In this document: piece after piece, positions 34,271-44,060 of the stretch
How the letters are laid out: every line of letters starts with the position of its first letter
How positions within the stretch are numbered: the stretch's first letter is position 1
NCBI GenBank assembly: GCA_041391425.1
Contig: JAWKNZ010000003.1
Location: 372,001 to 436,000 of the forward strand
Reading direction: 5' to 3'
Source of the DNA: JAWKNZ01 sp041391425
GTDB taxonomy: Bacteria; Bdellovibrionota_B; Oligoflexia; Oligoflexales; JAWKNZ01
DNA length: 64,000 bases
Program-made: the position numbers and the translations under genes
The notes under the pieces: generated by a model
What the model was told of the DNA's origin: nothing
Seen by the model: only the letters and a program-made list of their open reading frames with translations
Databases searched by the model: none

Positions 34271-35926
34271 TTACTGAAGGCTTTCAAATATAACTTTAGC
34301 CGGCATTGGTTGATTTATTTTCTTTCCATCGCCTATTTGGCCGCTAACTCCTTGACCCCAACATTTCAGATTAGAAAGGCTTAGCATGCAGGTATGATAA
34401 GCGCCTGTCGCTATAGATATGACACTTTCTGTGTAGTCGGGGATTTCTGTTGGTTCAAAGTAGCTTTGGTTGTTCGCGTCTCCTAATTGCCCTTCCATTC
34501 CTCGCCCCCAGCAATATGGGATCTTATCTATGATTGCACAAGCATGTTCTTTACCTAGAGAAATTGCACGGGCATTTACAGCTCCAATATATTGTGGTTC
34601 ATTAAAAATTCCACCTTGCCTACCGATGCCAAGTTGACCACTGGCGTTGTTTCCCCAGCAGTAAATTTTTCCTTCGCTTATCCCACATGTATGAAACTCG
34701 GAAGCTGCTATACTTTCAAACTCAGAGTCGATAGCCGCAACGCGTATTGCTACGTTAGATCCGATATCTTTACCGATGCCAAGTTGACCATAATCGTTTC
34801 GACCCCAGCAGTATAAGAGTTTATTTTTTATGGCACAAGTATGTCCATTGCCTAAAGCAAGATCGGAGACGCCTTCTGCCATTCCTGGAACTATGGTTGC
34901 GGTTTGTTTTAGTTCATAATTCCCTAGTCCCAACTCGCCTGAATCATTCATTCCCCAGCAATACAATGCACCATTTTTTATGGCGCAGCTATGCTCTCTT
35001 CCCACTGCGACCGATGTTACATCTGCACTTAATCCTAGAACTGGTGTGGCGAATCTTTGACGTATGCGTGAGTCGTTTCCTAATTGTCCTTGATCGTTTC
35101 GACCCCAACAATATAGAGCTCCATTTTTAATAGCGCAGGTATGGTCTGAGTGTGAAGATATAGAATAGCCTTCAGACTCCATTGTTGGCACACTTGCAGC
35201 AGTAAGTTTTTGTAGATCATTGCCAATGCCTAGTTGTCCGTCATCATTGGTTCCCCAACAATATAAAGAATTTTCTTTTAGGCCACATGAATGCCCATTT
35301 CCAGCTGTTATCAAACCTTTTTGATATGCTTTTCCATCTTGAAGCAAAAGGTCTATTGAAACCGTATATTCTGTATCTTCGTCAAATATTTCTAACATGA
35401 AAGTTTCATTTCCTTCTTCAAGAAAATCTTGCAGAGGTTGTATAAAGAGTAGGAAGGATTCAGAGCCAATGGCGATAGAAAACTCACCTTTCATAGCTTC
35501 AAAATCTAATTTTTCTTGATCATTAGAAGTTTTTAACTGTTTAATGTTCCAATAAAAATTTGCAGGGTTGGATCTTGTATTAGTCATTATCACAGCAATT
35601 TCAAATTTTTCTCCTTCTTTAAGGTCGGAATTTGGAAGTAAGATTTTAATACTAGGAGTTTCTTCTTCTGATTCTTGATGAGTGCTTTCTTGAGTTTCAG
35701 TGTTTGCGGATGGGCTACCTGGATCTTGATTATTTTCGTTAGAATTATTTGCTTGCGAGGCGTCTTGAGTGTGCGCTCCTCCTTTACTAATATTGGCGGG
35801 AGATTCGGTTCCTTTATAATTTGTTCCAAGTTCATCAACTTGGCAACTTATTAATAAGACTAGGGCTAATAATATACCGTCTTTTGATGCAAAATTGTAG
35901 GTAAATGATTTATTGCTATTGAACAT
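34271..35926 (-). CDS. RCC1-repeat beta-propeller lipoprotein with Calx-beta-like domain
   Basis: 551 residues. Lipobox LISC after a hydrophobic signal, Ser/Glu/Asn-rich linker, a Calx-beta-like strand domain (~95-195: EGEKFEIAVIM ... EEGNETFMLEIFD), then seven RCC1 repeats of the form HxCxIKNGALYCWGxNDxGQLG, enough for one complete seven-bladed propeller. Each blade carries paired cysteines (HSCGL ... LYCWG), suggesting intrablade disulphides fitted to the envelope. RCC1 propellers of this kind are usually protein-interaction surfaces; in predatory and myxobacterial-type genomes they are frequent surface lipoproteins. No partner gene is obvious. Confidence 0.88.
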   Translation of the reverse strand: MFNSNKSFTYNFASKDGILLALVLLISCQVDELGTNYKGTESPANISKGGAHTQDASQANNSNENNQDPGSPSANTETQESTHQESEEETPSIKILLPNSDLKEGEKFEIAVIMTNTRSNPANFYWNIKQLKTSNDQEKLDFEAMKGEFSIAIGSESFLLFIQPLQDFLEEGNETFMLEIFDEDTEYTVSIDLLLQDGKAYQKGLITAGNGHSCGLKENSLYCWGTNDDGQLGIGNDLQKLTAASVPTMESEGYSISSHSDHTCAIKNGALYCWGRNDQGQLGNDSRIRQRFATPVLGLSADVTSVAVGREHSCAIKNGALYCWGMNDSGELGLGNYELKQTATIVPGMAEGVSDLALGNGHTCAIKNKLLYCWGRNDYGQLGIGKDIGSNVAIRVAAIDSEFESIAASEFHTCGISEGKIYCWGNNASGQLGIGRQGGIFNEPQYIGAVNARAISLGKEHACAIIDKIPYCWGRGMEGQLGDANNQSYFEPTEIPDYTESVISIATGAYHTCMLSLSNLKCWGQGVSGQIGDGKKINQPMPAKVIFESLQ

Positions 35927-36159
35927 TATTAGATGCCTATATGAAAATAAGTGTTAGCCGCCATATCCTTAAAATAAGAATGCGCAGATATGTTTTCGGA
36001 TTGATATATAGTTTCTTGATCCAGAATAAAGTTTTTCAGTGTGGAATATCTAGCGTCTGTTTTGCGACTGTTGCCGAATTTGTCATATCAGAAGGTAAAC
36101 ATTAGTATAATCTATATAATTAGCAAAATTTTTTATTTTCTATCTAATTTAACTCCTAT

Positions 36160-37200
36160 CTATTTTCGCCTATGGGAGGCTTTTTTTTGAGTAAATGCTC
36201 CAGGGGGGACGATATGAAAATCAGATGTCGAATCGAACCTCCATCTTAATTCTAGGGCCATGGTTTCTTTAGGTCCTTGGAAATATTTAAGTTGAAACTT
36301 ATGCAATCCCTTGTTTAGTTTTATCGCACCGGTAGCTTTTATAGGAGGATGAATTCCGTTATTGTCAATAATCATTTTGCCATCTATTAGTAATTGGCTT
36401 CCGTCATCGCTATTGAGCTCAAACTCGCATAAGCATTCTTTAGTGAGTAAGATATTGCTATGAATATCTAAGGCAAACCATTCTTTTAGTTCTTTATTTC
36501 CTAAGAAACCTTTTTCAACTGGCTGAGAAGATAATTCAATATAACTAAGATAATATGTGCCAATTAGAGGTAGTTGATCAATATTTTTTGGCACTACTGT
36601 GGTATTTTGCGGTATACGATATGCATTTGTTAATAGAGCTCCGGTTTTTTTTCCTTCTATCTCTGAAGAAATCATTTCATTATTTCGACTGAAAATGTCC
36701 TGGATCGGAATTTCAAAACTATCAATTTCTTCTTCATTACTTTGAATGACGAACTTGCTGTCACCTGAAATATTGTTAGGGATTTTGAAATAGACTTGCC
36801 AAATAACTCCAATATTATCATCAGACATTTTTTGTAAGAGTATATCGTTGTTCTCTGGAGTTTTGATTTTTACTATTAATTCTACTTGTGCTAAATCAAA
36901 GTTTTGAGCACGGCATCCAATAGTTTTGCTCTTCTCAGAGTCAGGAAGATCTGATGCTCCACAATCGATTTCTGTAAGATATGCACCAGTTATTACCTGT
37001 GGTGGCGCCGCTAACTGATCTGCATCTTCGTGAGTAGGTTCTTGCTCTGTATCTGTATTTTCTGGTGAGGCATTCTCATTTTGCTTAGATGTGCTATTTT
37101 TATTACTCTTTGTTTGTTCAAAACTTGCATTTGGCCCGCACCCAAGCAGTACAAAAAGGCAAATAATGTTTTTCCATGTAACTAACATATTGCTACGCAA
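36160..37200 (-). CDS. PA14-domain lipoprotein
   Basis: 346 residues. Signal with lipobox VLLGC, Asn/Glu-rich linker, a middle domain with paired cysteines (IDCGASDLP ... IGCRAQ), and a C-terminal PA14-like domain (~215-330) with SDDGSQLLIDGKMI and KGLHKFQLKYFQGPKETMAL. PA14 domains bind carbohydrates on secreted enzymes, adhesins and toxins. Shares strand and style with the RCC1 lipoprotein 233 bases away but probably has its own promoter. Start ATG at 37200; an internal ATG at 37188 is equally possible. Confidence 0.85.
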   Translation of the reverse strand: MRSNMLVTWKNIICLFVLLGCGPNASFEQTKSNKNSTSKQNENASPENTDTEQEPTHEDADQLAAPPQVITGAYLTEIDCGASDLPDSEKSKTIGCRAQNFDLAQVELIVKIKTPENNDILLQKMSDDNIGVIWQVYFKIPNNISGDSKFVIQSNEEEIDSFEIPIQDIFSRNNEMISSEIEGKKTGALLTNAYRIPQNTTVVPKNIDQLPLIGTYYLSYIELSSQPVEKGFLGNKELKEWFALDIHSNILLTKECLCEFELNSDDGSQLLIDGKMIIDNNGIHPPIKATGAIKLNKGLHKFQLKYFQGPKETMALELRWRFDSTSDFHIVPPGAFTQKKASHRRK

Positions 37201-37566
37201 TTTCCTCTAGGTGCGAAAGTGAAATTTGGCATTTTGTTTATTTCAACTACATAACCATGGGTAGTATCGGTTTAATTTTGAAATCTTTAAATAAATTATT
37301 AATAATGAGTAAAATTATGTAGTTATATACTAGTTCTGGTTTGTTTCATGTCCATCGAATTATTTACAATTCAATTCGGGCGCACCTAGAAGACCGTTGA
37401 GTATATGCATAGAAGATGTGTTTATCTGAAAAATGCAGCAATTTAAGGTGCTAAAGATATTTTATTTTGGGATTTAGGCTATTTTTTGGAATTTTTTTGA
37501 CATAGATGAAGTGAGGCTAGTTGGAAAGCTTGCCAAATTTTTTCAATAAATACCTTTGCTCATTCA
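37201..37566. other. Intergenic, no gene seen
   Basis: AT-rich stretch between the PA14 lipoprotein promoter side and the PilZ gene; no RNA or repeat recognised. Confidence 0.4.
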
Positions 37567-37842
37567 TTATAATCTGTAAATCCACCCTTTTGAAAAGATT
37601 AGAGCTACTTTTATACCAGAGATACGAGTTACTTTAGCTTCTATGTCAACAGTAGCTCTATTATCAAAAACAATTTTTGCTTTAATTAAATTGCCAATTC
37701 GAGGTAATGGAGAAAGTGAATATTCAATTTGGGCCCCACCTTCAGATATGTCTATTACTGGTAATTTTTTATTGTTATATATACATAATGGGCGTTCCGA
37801 CAATGGATATTCAATGCGATAATGATTTCTTCTCTGGTTCAT
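37567..37842 (-). CDS. PilZ-domain protein
   Basis: Single-domain c-di-GMP receptor candidate of 91 residues: RRNHYR (RxxxR) at residues 4-9 and DISEGG (D/NxSxxG) at ~31-36, the two nucleotide-binding motifs, then the beta-barrel. Likely a small adaptor that changes partner contacts on binding c-di-GMP. It lies 69 bases downstream of the PAS-histidine kinase gene on the same strand and may be read with it. Confidence 0.88.
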   Translation of the reverse strand: MNQRRNHYRIEYPLSERPLCIYNNKKLPVIDISEGGAQIEYSLSPLPRIGNLIKAKIVFDNRATVDIEAKVTRISGIKVALIFSKGWIYRL

Positions 37843-37911
37843 ATGTTTACGTCCGTAAATATAAATTTGATGATGAAATAATTACTTACTTCTTTTAATC
37901 ATCAGATGGAG

Positions 37912-39174
37912 CTATTCATCGATATGACTTCTTTTTGCCTTAGGAAGAGTTACTATAAAAGAAGTATTTTTACTATCTCTATCAAAGACAATTTCTCCTC
38001 CATGATCATCTATAATTCCTTTTGCTACATTTAAACCGAGCCCAGACCCTTCACCAACTTCTTTTGTTGTGAAAAATGGCTGAAATATTTTATCAGCGAT
38101 GTCGTCCGAAAAGCGAATCCCACTATCTGTGATTTTAATATTAAAGTTTAATTCCTGTTCAATAAAATCAATTTCTATCCAACTTTCATTTAGATCCTTA
38201 ATTGCATAAAAAGAATTTTCAAGTATTCTAAGAAAAGCATTTTCTATTTGAGATGGTTTACATTCTACTAAGATTTTACTTTTAATACTTTTGAGGCGCA
38301 CATCAATTTTGGTCCAAGAATTATAGGTTTTTTTGAATTTTGTAACTGACTTATTGATTAATTCAAGAATGTTTATAACTTCTATATCTCCCGATCCAGA
38401 CGCATTAGAAAAAATCTTGAGGGAGTCTGTTATAACTGAAATGCGCCGTACTGCATTTAAGATGCTTTTGGCATATTGTGAACATTTTTGTTGAAAATTT
38501 TCTTGATCATTGATTCCTTTTCTATACATAAAGGTGAACCGGCCATTAATAATTGCTAAAGGATTATTAATTTCGTGTGCGATTGCATCTGACATTTCTG
38601 CTAATGCTTCCATTTTTCGTGAATAGCTCAGCATCGCATTTGATTTTTCGAGCCTATTTAACGCATTGCGAGCCCGACGATCACTTTCTTCAATTTGTAA
38701 AAGTAAATCACGCTGAGCAGTTATATCAAAGCCATAAACGATAGCAGTATCCTTTTCTCCGTGGTTATATCTACAGGCAGTAAATTGATACCATCTACTT
38801 TCATTGTTTGAGAGAATTTTTGCACTCCAAGCAAATACTTGGTTATTAGATGCGAAAAATTTTCTCAGTGCGATTGATAAAAAGCCATCATGTTCTGTCT
38901 CTCCAACTATTTTGCCGATGAGATCTTTATGGGAGCTACCTTCAGCTAATGGAACTAGTCGATTCGTTAAGAGATAAATTAAGTCAGAGTTGACCCAATA
39001 CAATGGTCCTGGGAAGGTATCAAAAAATGGTACTATAATTTTATTATGCTCAGTATCATAGTCCATTTGAATGCCAGCTTGTACGATAGATACTAGCTCA
39101 TCTTTTGAAAATTGCTCTTTGTTAGGGTCTATGCCTAGGGATTTGATTTTTTTTATAGTCATTAAATGAAGCAA
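37912..39174 (-). CDS. PAS-domain sensor histidine kinase, cytoplasmic
   Basis: 420 residues, no membrane segment. PAS-like region (~55-155), coiled linker, H-box DAIAHEINNPLAII (~203, phosphoacceptor His), N-box LRILENSFYAI, then KITDSG, FFTTKEVGEGSGLGL and KGIIDDHGG for ATP binding: HATPase with all boxes. The TTG at 39174 has a GGATGGG ribosome site at a workable distance; ATG 39162 is four codons in and poorly spaced. No response regulator gene is adjacent, so it is an orphan kinase, maybe linked with the downstream PilZ protein. Confidence 0.9.
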   Translation of the reverse strand: MLHLMTIKKIKSLGIDPNKEQFSKDELVSIVQAGIQMDYDTEHNKIIVPFFDTFPGPLYWVNSDLIYLLTNRLVPLAEGSSHKDLIGKIVGETEHDGFLSIALRKFFASNNQVFAWSAKILSNNESRWYQFTACRYNHGEKDTAIVYGFDITAQRDLLLQIEESDRRARNALNRLEKSNAMLSYSRKMEALAEMSDAIAHEINNPLAIINGRFTFMYRKGINDQENFQQKCSQYAKSILNAVRRISVITDSLKIFSNASGSGDIEVINILELINKSVTKFKKTYNSWTKIDVRLKSIKSKILVECKPSQIENAFLRILENSFYAIKDLNESWIEIDFIEQELNFNIKITDSGIRFSDDIADKIFQPFFTTKEVGEGSGLGLNVAKGIIDDHGGEIVFDRDSKNTSFIVTLPKAKRSHIDE

Positions 39175-39361
39175 CTAATAAGCCCATCCTATTAATTATT
39201 TCTAAATCTTATCGGTTTAAGTAATAGTGTCTTAAATCAAAATAAATTGATATGCGGATGTCGCAAATCTGAGTAGAGATTCATTATAACCGTATAATAT
39301 TAAATATTAAATCTACAATAGAGATGATGTTAAAGTAAAATGTATAACTTTATGGGTGAAT

Positions 39362-40948
39362 TCACCCACCGCAATATTGGAAAGTTTCTGCACTTGCAGA
39401 CTCAACAGCATGGCGGTATTCAAACGGTAAGTCTGAGGACGTTAGTTCCCCAGGGTTGAGGTAATGATAGATTCTGCCAAAGTGCTTTGTCTCCCCTGAT
39501 GGAGTGCGGCGCATCACATGCCATGGTTTAAGCTTTAAATGTGATGAAACTCCTAAAGAGCCTAAGATTTCACAAAAACTATCTAAGGTTTGGCTATGAT
39601 AGTGATATACTCTATATTTTTTGTCAGAGACAACGAGGCCTCTTTGTAGCTCCGAGCTTTGTGTTGCCACGCCAGTAGGGCAGTGGTTAGTATTGCACTT
39701 TAAAGCTTGGATACAACCGAGTGACATCATCATTCCTCGAGCAGAATTACATAAATCGGCTCCAAGTGCTAAAGATCTCATAATGTCAAATCCGGTCGTG
39801 ATCTTTCCAGATGCGATAATTTTTACCTTCTTTCTTAGGTCGAATCCGACAAGTGCATTGTGGATAAGTACAATTGCATCCGTTAGCGGAGTTCCTATAT
39901 AGTTGGAAAATTCAAGGGGGGCTGCTCCGGTACCGCCTTCTGCTCCATCTACAGTAATGAAGTCGGGCGTACAGTCTAATAGTTTCATCGCTTTACAAAT
40001 AGCATAAAATTCCCGAGGTTTTCCCAGACATAGCTTAAATCCAACAGGCTTTCCTTGTGATAATTCTCGTAGTTTTTGTACAAATTCGATTAATTGAATT
40101 GGCGTTGAGAATTCGGAATGGCAGGGCGGGGATATAACATCATTTCCAAGAGGGACACCTCTTATCTCTGCAACTTCCTTTGTCAGCTTTCCTGCAGGCA
40201 GGATACCACCGTGTCCGGGTTTTGCTCCTTGAGAAAGCTTGATTTCAATCATTTTTACGACTGGGTTTTGTGCGTTATCTTGAAATTTACTTGGGCAGAA
40301 TTTACCTTCTCTGGTTCTAGAGCCAAAATAAGCGGTTCCCAGCTGCCATACCAGGTCTCCACCTTGTAGGTGGTAAGGACTAATTCCACCCTCTCCTGTG
40401 TTATGTGAAAAGTTTCCTAGATGTGCTCCTTTGTTTAATGCCATGATAGCATTTTTACTAAGTGAACCAAAACTCATTGCTGATATATTAAATATGCTAG
40501 CATTATATGGTTGCTGACAACTTGTTTCTCCTATTTTTACTCTTAGAGTTTCAGTTTTAACGTGAGTTGGCATTAAGGAATGATTTGCCCATTCGTAGCC
40601 GTCTTCATATAGGTTTTTTTGTGTACCAAATGGTAATGTTTCCAGAGCTTTTTTAGATCTTTGGTATATTACCGAGCGTACTTCCCGGGAGAATGGCATA
40701 CCTTCAGAGTTGGCTTCGATAAAGTATTGTTGAATTTCAGGCCTGACCATTTCAAAAAGGTACCGGAACCTTCCGATTATAGGAAAATTACGTTTTATTG
40801 CGCTTTTCTTCTGGAAAAAATCCCATAGAGCAACAAGAACCATAGGGGCAATAATAACCCAAATAATATTCATTTGCGGGATGTATTTTGTTATGGAAAA
40901 ACTCAATAACAAAATTATGGCTAAACCGAAGAAAAAGAATCTTGCCAT
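39362..40948 (-). CDS. FMN-binding glutamate synthase-like protein, membrane-anchored
   Basis: 528 residues: two N-terminal hydrophobic segments (~2-38), then the GltB-type FMN barrel: NTGEGGISPYH, QGAKPGHGGILPAGK, DGAEGGTGAAPLEF, and C-terminal GCIQALKCNTNHCPTGVATQ with the Cys cluster of the 3Fe-4S site region. It lacks the amidotransferase domain of true glutamate synthase. Stand-alone proteins of this family are widespread, with uncertain substrate. Ribosome site AGGAAAAC before the ATG. Its neighbours do not indicate a pathway. Confidence 0.9.
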   Translation of the reverse strand: MARFFFFGLAIILLLSFSITKYIPQMNIIWVIIAPMVLVALWDFFQKKSAIKRNFPIIGRFRYLFEMVRPEIQQYFIEANSEGMPFSREVRSVIYQRSKKALETLPFGTQKNLYEDGYEWANHSLMPTHVKTETLRVKIGETSCQQPYNASIFNISAMSFGSLSKNAIMALNKGAHLGNFSHNTGEGGISPYHLQGGDLVWQLGTAYFGSRTREGKFCPSKFQDNAQNPVVKMIEIKLSQGAKPGHGGILPAGKLTKEVAEIRGVPLGNDVISPPCHSEFSTPIQLIEFVQKLRELSQGKPVGFKLCLGKPREFYAICKAMKLLDCTPDFITVDGAEGGTGAAPLEFSNYIGTPLTDAIVLIHNALVGFDLRKKVKIIASGKITTGFDIMRSLALGADLCNSARGMMMSLGCIQALKCNTNHCPTGVATQSSELQRGLVVSDKKYRVYHYHSQTLDSFCEILGSLGVSSHLKLKPWHVMRRTPSGETKHFGRIYHYLNPGELTSSDLPFEYRHAVESASAETFQYCGG

Positions 40949-41026
40949 TATCTGTTTTCCTACATTTGATATATTCTATTTTTATTATATCTTTGTTTGA
41001 AAATATATTTTTTGTTGAGTGAACAA

Positions 41027-41368
41027 TTAGCCTTCTAGTTTGTCTACAATAGTATCGATATAGAGCTGGCGATCGTTGAAAAACTCTCGCATATTATATG
41101 TGTCGTCAAACCATTCTACAAATGGGTCGTCTGCAGGTTTTTTTGCTGTCTTGCTAACATCGGGATAGGTGGATACTAAAGATAATAGGCGTTCGCCAGG
41201 GCCAGAATGGTTTTCAGTTACGTGATGTTTTTCCCGTAAGTAATATAGAAGGAAGTATCCAAGTAGCGGTTCAAACTCTCGAAAAATGTTATATGCATCA
41301 GCAATTGGTAAGTTGCCAGTTTCAATTGCGTCCAAAAACCGATTTATATCCCGTTTTAAGTGTTCCAT
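41027..41368 (-). CDS. Hypothetical protein
   Basis: 113 residues, largely helical and acidic (LKRDINRFLDAIETG; DDPFVEWFDDTYNMREFFNDR), no signal peptide, no cysteine motif. AGGGG ribosome site before the ATG supports translation. It lies 78 bases from the glutamate synthase-like gene on the same strand. No family recognised. Confidence 0.65.
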   Translation of the reverse strand: MEHLKRDINRFLDAIETGNLPIADAYNIFREFEPLLGYFLLYYLREKHHVTENHSGPGERLLSLVSTYPDVSKTAKKPADDPFVEWFDDTYNMREFFNDRQLYIDTIVDKLEG

Positions 41369-41535
41369 AAAATTACCCCTTAACAGTTTAAGTAATTTAT
41401 CGAGAGCAAAACTATCATACCATATTGACTCTTAAAAGGGTTAGCTTCAGCAATAAATACGCTGCTTTTCTATATCTTTTATGAGCGCTTTAGTATGTGT
41501 TTTACTCTCTAAAAGCAAGCCGCCTTTTATGAGGT

Positions 41536-42387
41536 TTATTTTTTAGCGACAATATATGCTACCCAAGCTTCGCATTCTTCTTGAGGATCTTCAGTTCTTG
41601 TGTATGTTCCGTCTCCTTCACCATCCTCGTCGGTACCTTCCCAATAAAACAGAACGTCTTTGTACCCAACTTCTAAAAGGATGTCTCTTAGTTCTGGTAG
41701 TGACCACATTCTCCAATCATAGGAGAAAACTTTTTCTCTCTTTTTTTCTCCCTTTTTTTGAAAATGAATGTAGAACTGAGCATGGTGATTAATCGGATTG
41801 AAACTATCTTGATCCCAGAAATAACTATAGTTTAGTTCTTCGTCTATTGTTTCTTCTTCATTTGCCTCTTGGCATTTGCCACCACCAAAGCAGTCAAGTA
41901 CATGAATTCCGTCAGGATTTAGTGCGTTATAAGTTCTTTGTAAGTAAGCCTTAAGGATGTTTCTTTCTTTGAAGCAAAAATAACTAAAGTTTAATGAGCA
42001 AGATACATCAGTTCTGGGTAACTCAGATTTTAAAACGTCGCCTTTAGATATATTAACTCTCGTTTTTTGCTCTTCAGAAAGAAGGGCGTGGTATTGTGAT
42101 AGGCCATATTGTATCGGTTCAGAGTCAATATCAACACCATATGCTAGATGATCTTCTCCCAATTTCGCCCATTCACAGCACACTGCAAATGTTCCACAAA
42201 AATCTTCACGTAATGTTTTTGGAACTTTGCTGTTGATTTCAATATATGTATCTCTCAAAAATTCAGCATCGGTTTCTGGAGATTGAACGGACTCCATATA
42301 ATAATAATATTTATCAAATTCAGAGTCCGAAGTTGAACGCTTTCTTCTTTCATCCTTTGCTGAGTCGTACGGGTTTGAGAGTTGCAT
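41536..42387 (-). CDS. Class I SAM-dependent methyltransferase
   Basis: 283 residues from ATG 42387, which has an AAGGAA ribosome site; the open frame runs on to 42531, but that extension reads into an inserted foldback element. SAM-binding region: LREDFCGTFAVCCEWAKLGEDHLAYGVD, motif II/III DVSCSLNFSYFCFK and LNPDGIHVLDCFGG. The C-terminal part has FSYDWRMWSLPELRDILLEVGYKDV and a Cys near the end. Resembles generic small-molecule methyltransferases annotated only by domain; substrate unknown. Confidence 0.85.
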   Translation of the reverse strand: MQLSNPYDSAKDERRKRSTSDSEFDKYYYYMESVQSPETDAEFLRDTYIEINSKVPKTLREDFCGTFAVCCEWAKLGEDHLAYGVDIDSEPIQYGLSQYHALLSEEQKTRVNISKGDVLKSELPRTDVSCSLNFSYFCFKERNILKAYLQRTYNALNPDGIHVLDCFGGGKCQEANEEETIDEELNYSYFWDQDSFNPINHHAQFYIHFQKKGEKKREKVFSYDWRMWSLPELRDILLEVGYKDVLFYWEGTDEDGEGDGTYTRTEDPQEECEAWVAYIVAKK

Positions 42388-42509
42388 AAATGGATTCCTT
42401 TCTCTGCTGTTTTGTCTACAGACTTTTTGTAGCATCTTTACTAAGGCGTATGTAAATTTGAATTGTTTGGCTATATTAGCGTGTGCAAAAATAAATTCAA
42501 ATTTTAATT

Positions 42510-42694
42510 CTAGGGCGTGTTGACGTTTCATTTCCTACTACGAGCCAAACCCTTGAGTCACAACGTTGTCAGGGTTTCAAAAATTATCCTCAATGTACAT
42601 CTAGTACACCTCCGGTAATTTTTGAAACCCTTCCTAGCTGCGACTTTCAAGTATTTGTCTCTCGCTACGAAAATGAAACGTCAACACGCCCTAG
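42510..42694. mobile_element. 185-base foldback MITE
   Basis: Perfect 24-base terminal inverted repeats, CTAG followed by GGGCGTGTTGACGTTTCATT (42510-42533) and the exact complement (42671-42694). A second perfect 15-base inverted repeat, GGGTTTCAAAAATTA / TAATTTTTGAAACCC, is nested inside, and the centre GTACATCTAGTAC is again near-palindromic. No coding capacity. CTAG at both outer ends could be a target duplication of the YTAR type seen with IS5-family elements. It provides the TAG stop codon of yhbY on one side and extends the methyltransferase frame on the other. Confidence 0.9.
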
Positions 42695-42990
42695 ATAATT
42701 TTTATTCTATGTTTATCAGAATCTGAAGCTTGACGGTATAAAATAACAGTTCTTCCAATTGAGTGTATAAAATTTGCATCTGATTTCTCTACTAACTCGG
42801 CCGTAAGGCTTTGGAAGTCTTCTTTGTCAAGAGCAGATATTTTGACTTTGATTAATTCGTGCTCATTTAATATGCGATCAATTTCTTTAACAACTTGAGG
42901 GCTTATGCCTCCTTTGCCGATTTGCACCAATGCAGGTAAAGGGTGAGCGAGTTTTTTCAAATGTTTTTTTTGTTTAGCTGTGAGTTCCAT
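42691..42990 (-). CDS. yhbY: YhbY-family RNA-binding protein
   Basis: CRM-domain protein of 99 residues associated with pre-50S ribosome assembly. LTAKQKKHLKKLAHPL, LVQIGKGGISPQVVKEI (GxxG loop), HELIKVKI and GRTVILYRQ match the family across its length (E. coli 97 residues). Its stop codon TAG lies in the end of the inserted MITE, so the last few residues may be altered but the domain is complete. AAGGAA ribosome site before the ATG. Confidence 0.93.
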   Translation of the reverse strand: MELTAKQKKHLKKLAHPLPALVQIGKGGISPQVVKEIDRILNEHELIKVKISALDKEDFQSLTAELVEKSDANFIHSIGRTVILYRQASDSDKHRIKII

Positions 42991-43038
42991 ACTGTTTAAT
43001 TCCTTAGAGCTTTATTGAAAAGAAACTATTGATGCAAT

Positions 43039-43587
43039 TTACTTAGAGCTTCGAAGGCTCTTTTTTTTGTTCTTTAATTTTATAGGCTTAATCCATCGAA
43101 TAGTGTGTTCATCCAAATTGGAAACATATTCTTCAGAAATAGTCTTATTTGTCACCGAGATACCTGCATCATGAACTGAAGATTTATTTCCTGAAATTAG
43201 AGGGTGCCAATCTTGCAACTTTTTACCTTCACTGAGTAGGCGGTAGGCACATGTATCGGGCAAATAGGTCATACTTTTAACAACATTTGCGCTTAATTGG
43301 ATGCAGTCGGGAACAATGCGTTTCCGCTCGGGGTAGTTTGAACAGCGGCAGCTTTTAGGATCTAATAATTTACAGGCGACGTTAGTGTAGTAGATTTCCT
43401 TGGTGTCGGTATACTCAACTTTATTAAGGCAGCATCTTCCGCATCCGTCACAAAGAAGCTCCCACTCCTCCTTGTTCATATCTTTTAAAGCTTTTTTTTC
43501 CCAGAAGGTATTAGCTACCGACAAAATTGTTCTCCAACTGAATGAAATCAACATATATAGGAGCGCTAGCGGAATGGCAAATAGCAT
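43039..43587 (-). CDS. YcgN/YkgJ-family cysteine-cluster protein
   Basis: UPF0260-like protein: FWEKKALKDM, LLCDGCGRCCLNK, FTNVACK-like YTNVACKLLD, CRCSNYPER, PDCIQL, TCAYRLL and DWHPLISGN match E. coli YcgN closely. The cysteine cluster probably binds a metal or Fe-S centre; function unknown. The frame begins with ~25 hydrophobic residues that E. coli YcgN lacks, so the start may be internal, or a membrane anchor is present. Lies 48 bases upstream of yhbY. Confidence 0.85.
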   Translation of the reverse strand: MLFAIPLALLYMLISFSWRTILSVANTFWEKKALKDMNKEEWELLCDGCGRCCLNKVEYTDTKEIYYTNVACKLLDPKSCRCSNYPERKRIVPDCIQLSANVVKSMTYLPDTCAYRLLSEGKKLQDWHPLISGNKSSVHDAGISVTNKTISEEYVSNLDEHTIRWIKPIKLKNKKKSLRSSK

Positions 43588-44060
43588 ATTAAATGTTTTT
43601 TTCTTATGCTTCGAGGACTTCTGCTATGTAAATGATTAAATCTGCTTAGATCTGGCCTAGATTAGCTGCTAATATAATTTTTTTATTTAATTTCAGATTG
43701 TTATGTTGTTTTTACTTGCTGGTTATAGAAAGCCCGCCAGGCTTGTCTGTTCGCATTCTCGTTTATGAAAATTTTATAGGATTTATGATAGAAATAAGCT
43801 GATCATCTGGCAGACAACAGATAATATTTATTTATATTAGATAGTTAGATGGAAATCTTGATGAGTCAATTGCTTGTTGCAAAATAAAAATTGTGGCAAA
43901 AGGTTGACTTATCACTATTAGGGAATACATTGGGTAGCAGTTTGCTGGCGTATCTGCTTTTTGTGGGTTGTGCGAGCTTATTTTGGCCACAAAGATGATG
44001 TTAGCCCTGCAGTCTATGAATTGATTGTAAATTAATCAAATAAAGCCCTTAGGATATTTT
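43588..44060. other. Intergenic, no gene seen
   Basis: 473 bases between the divergent YcgN-type and ClpX-like genes. It should carry both promoters. No RNA or strong hairpin recognised. Confidence 0.4.
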
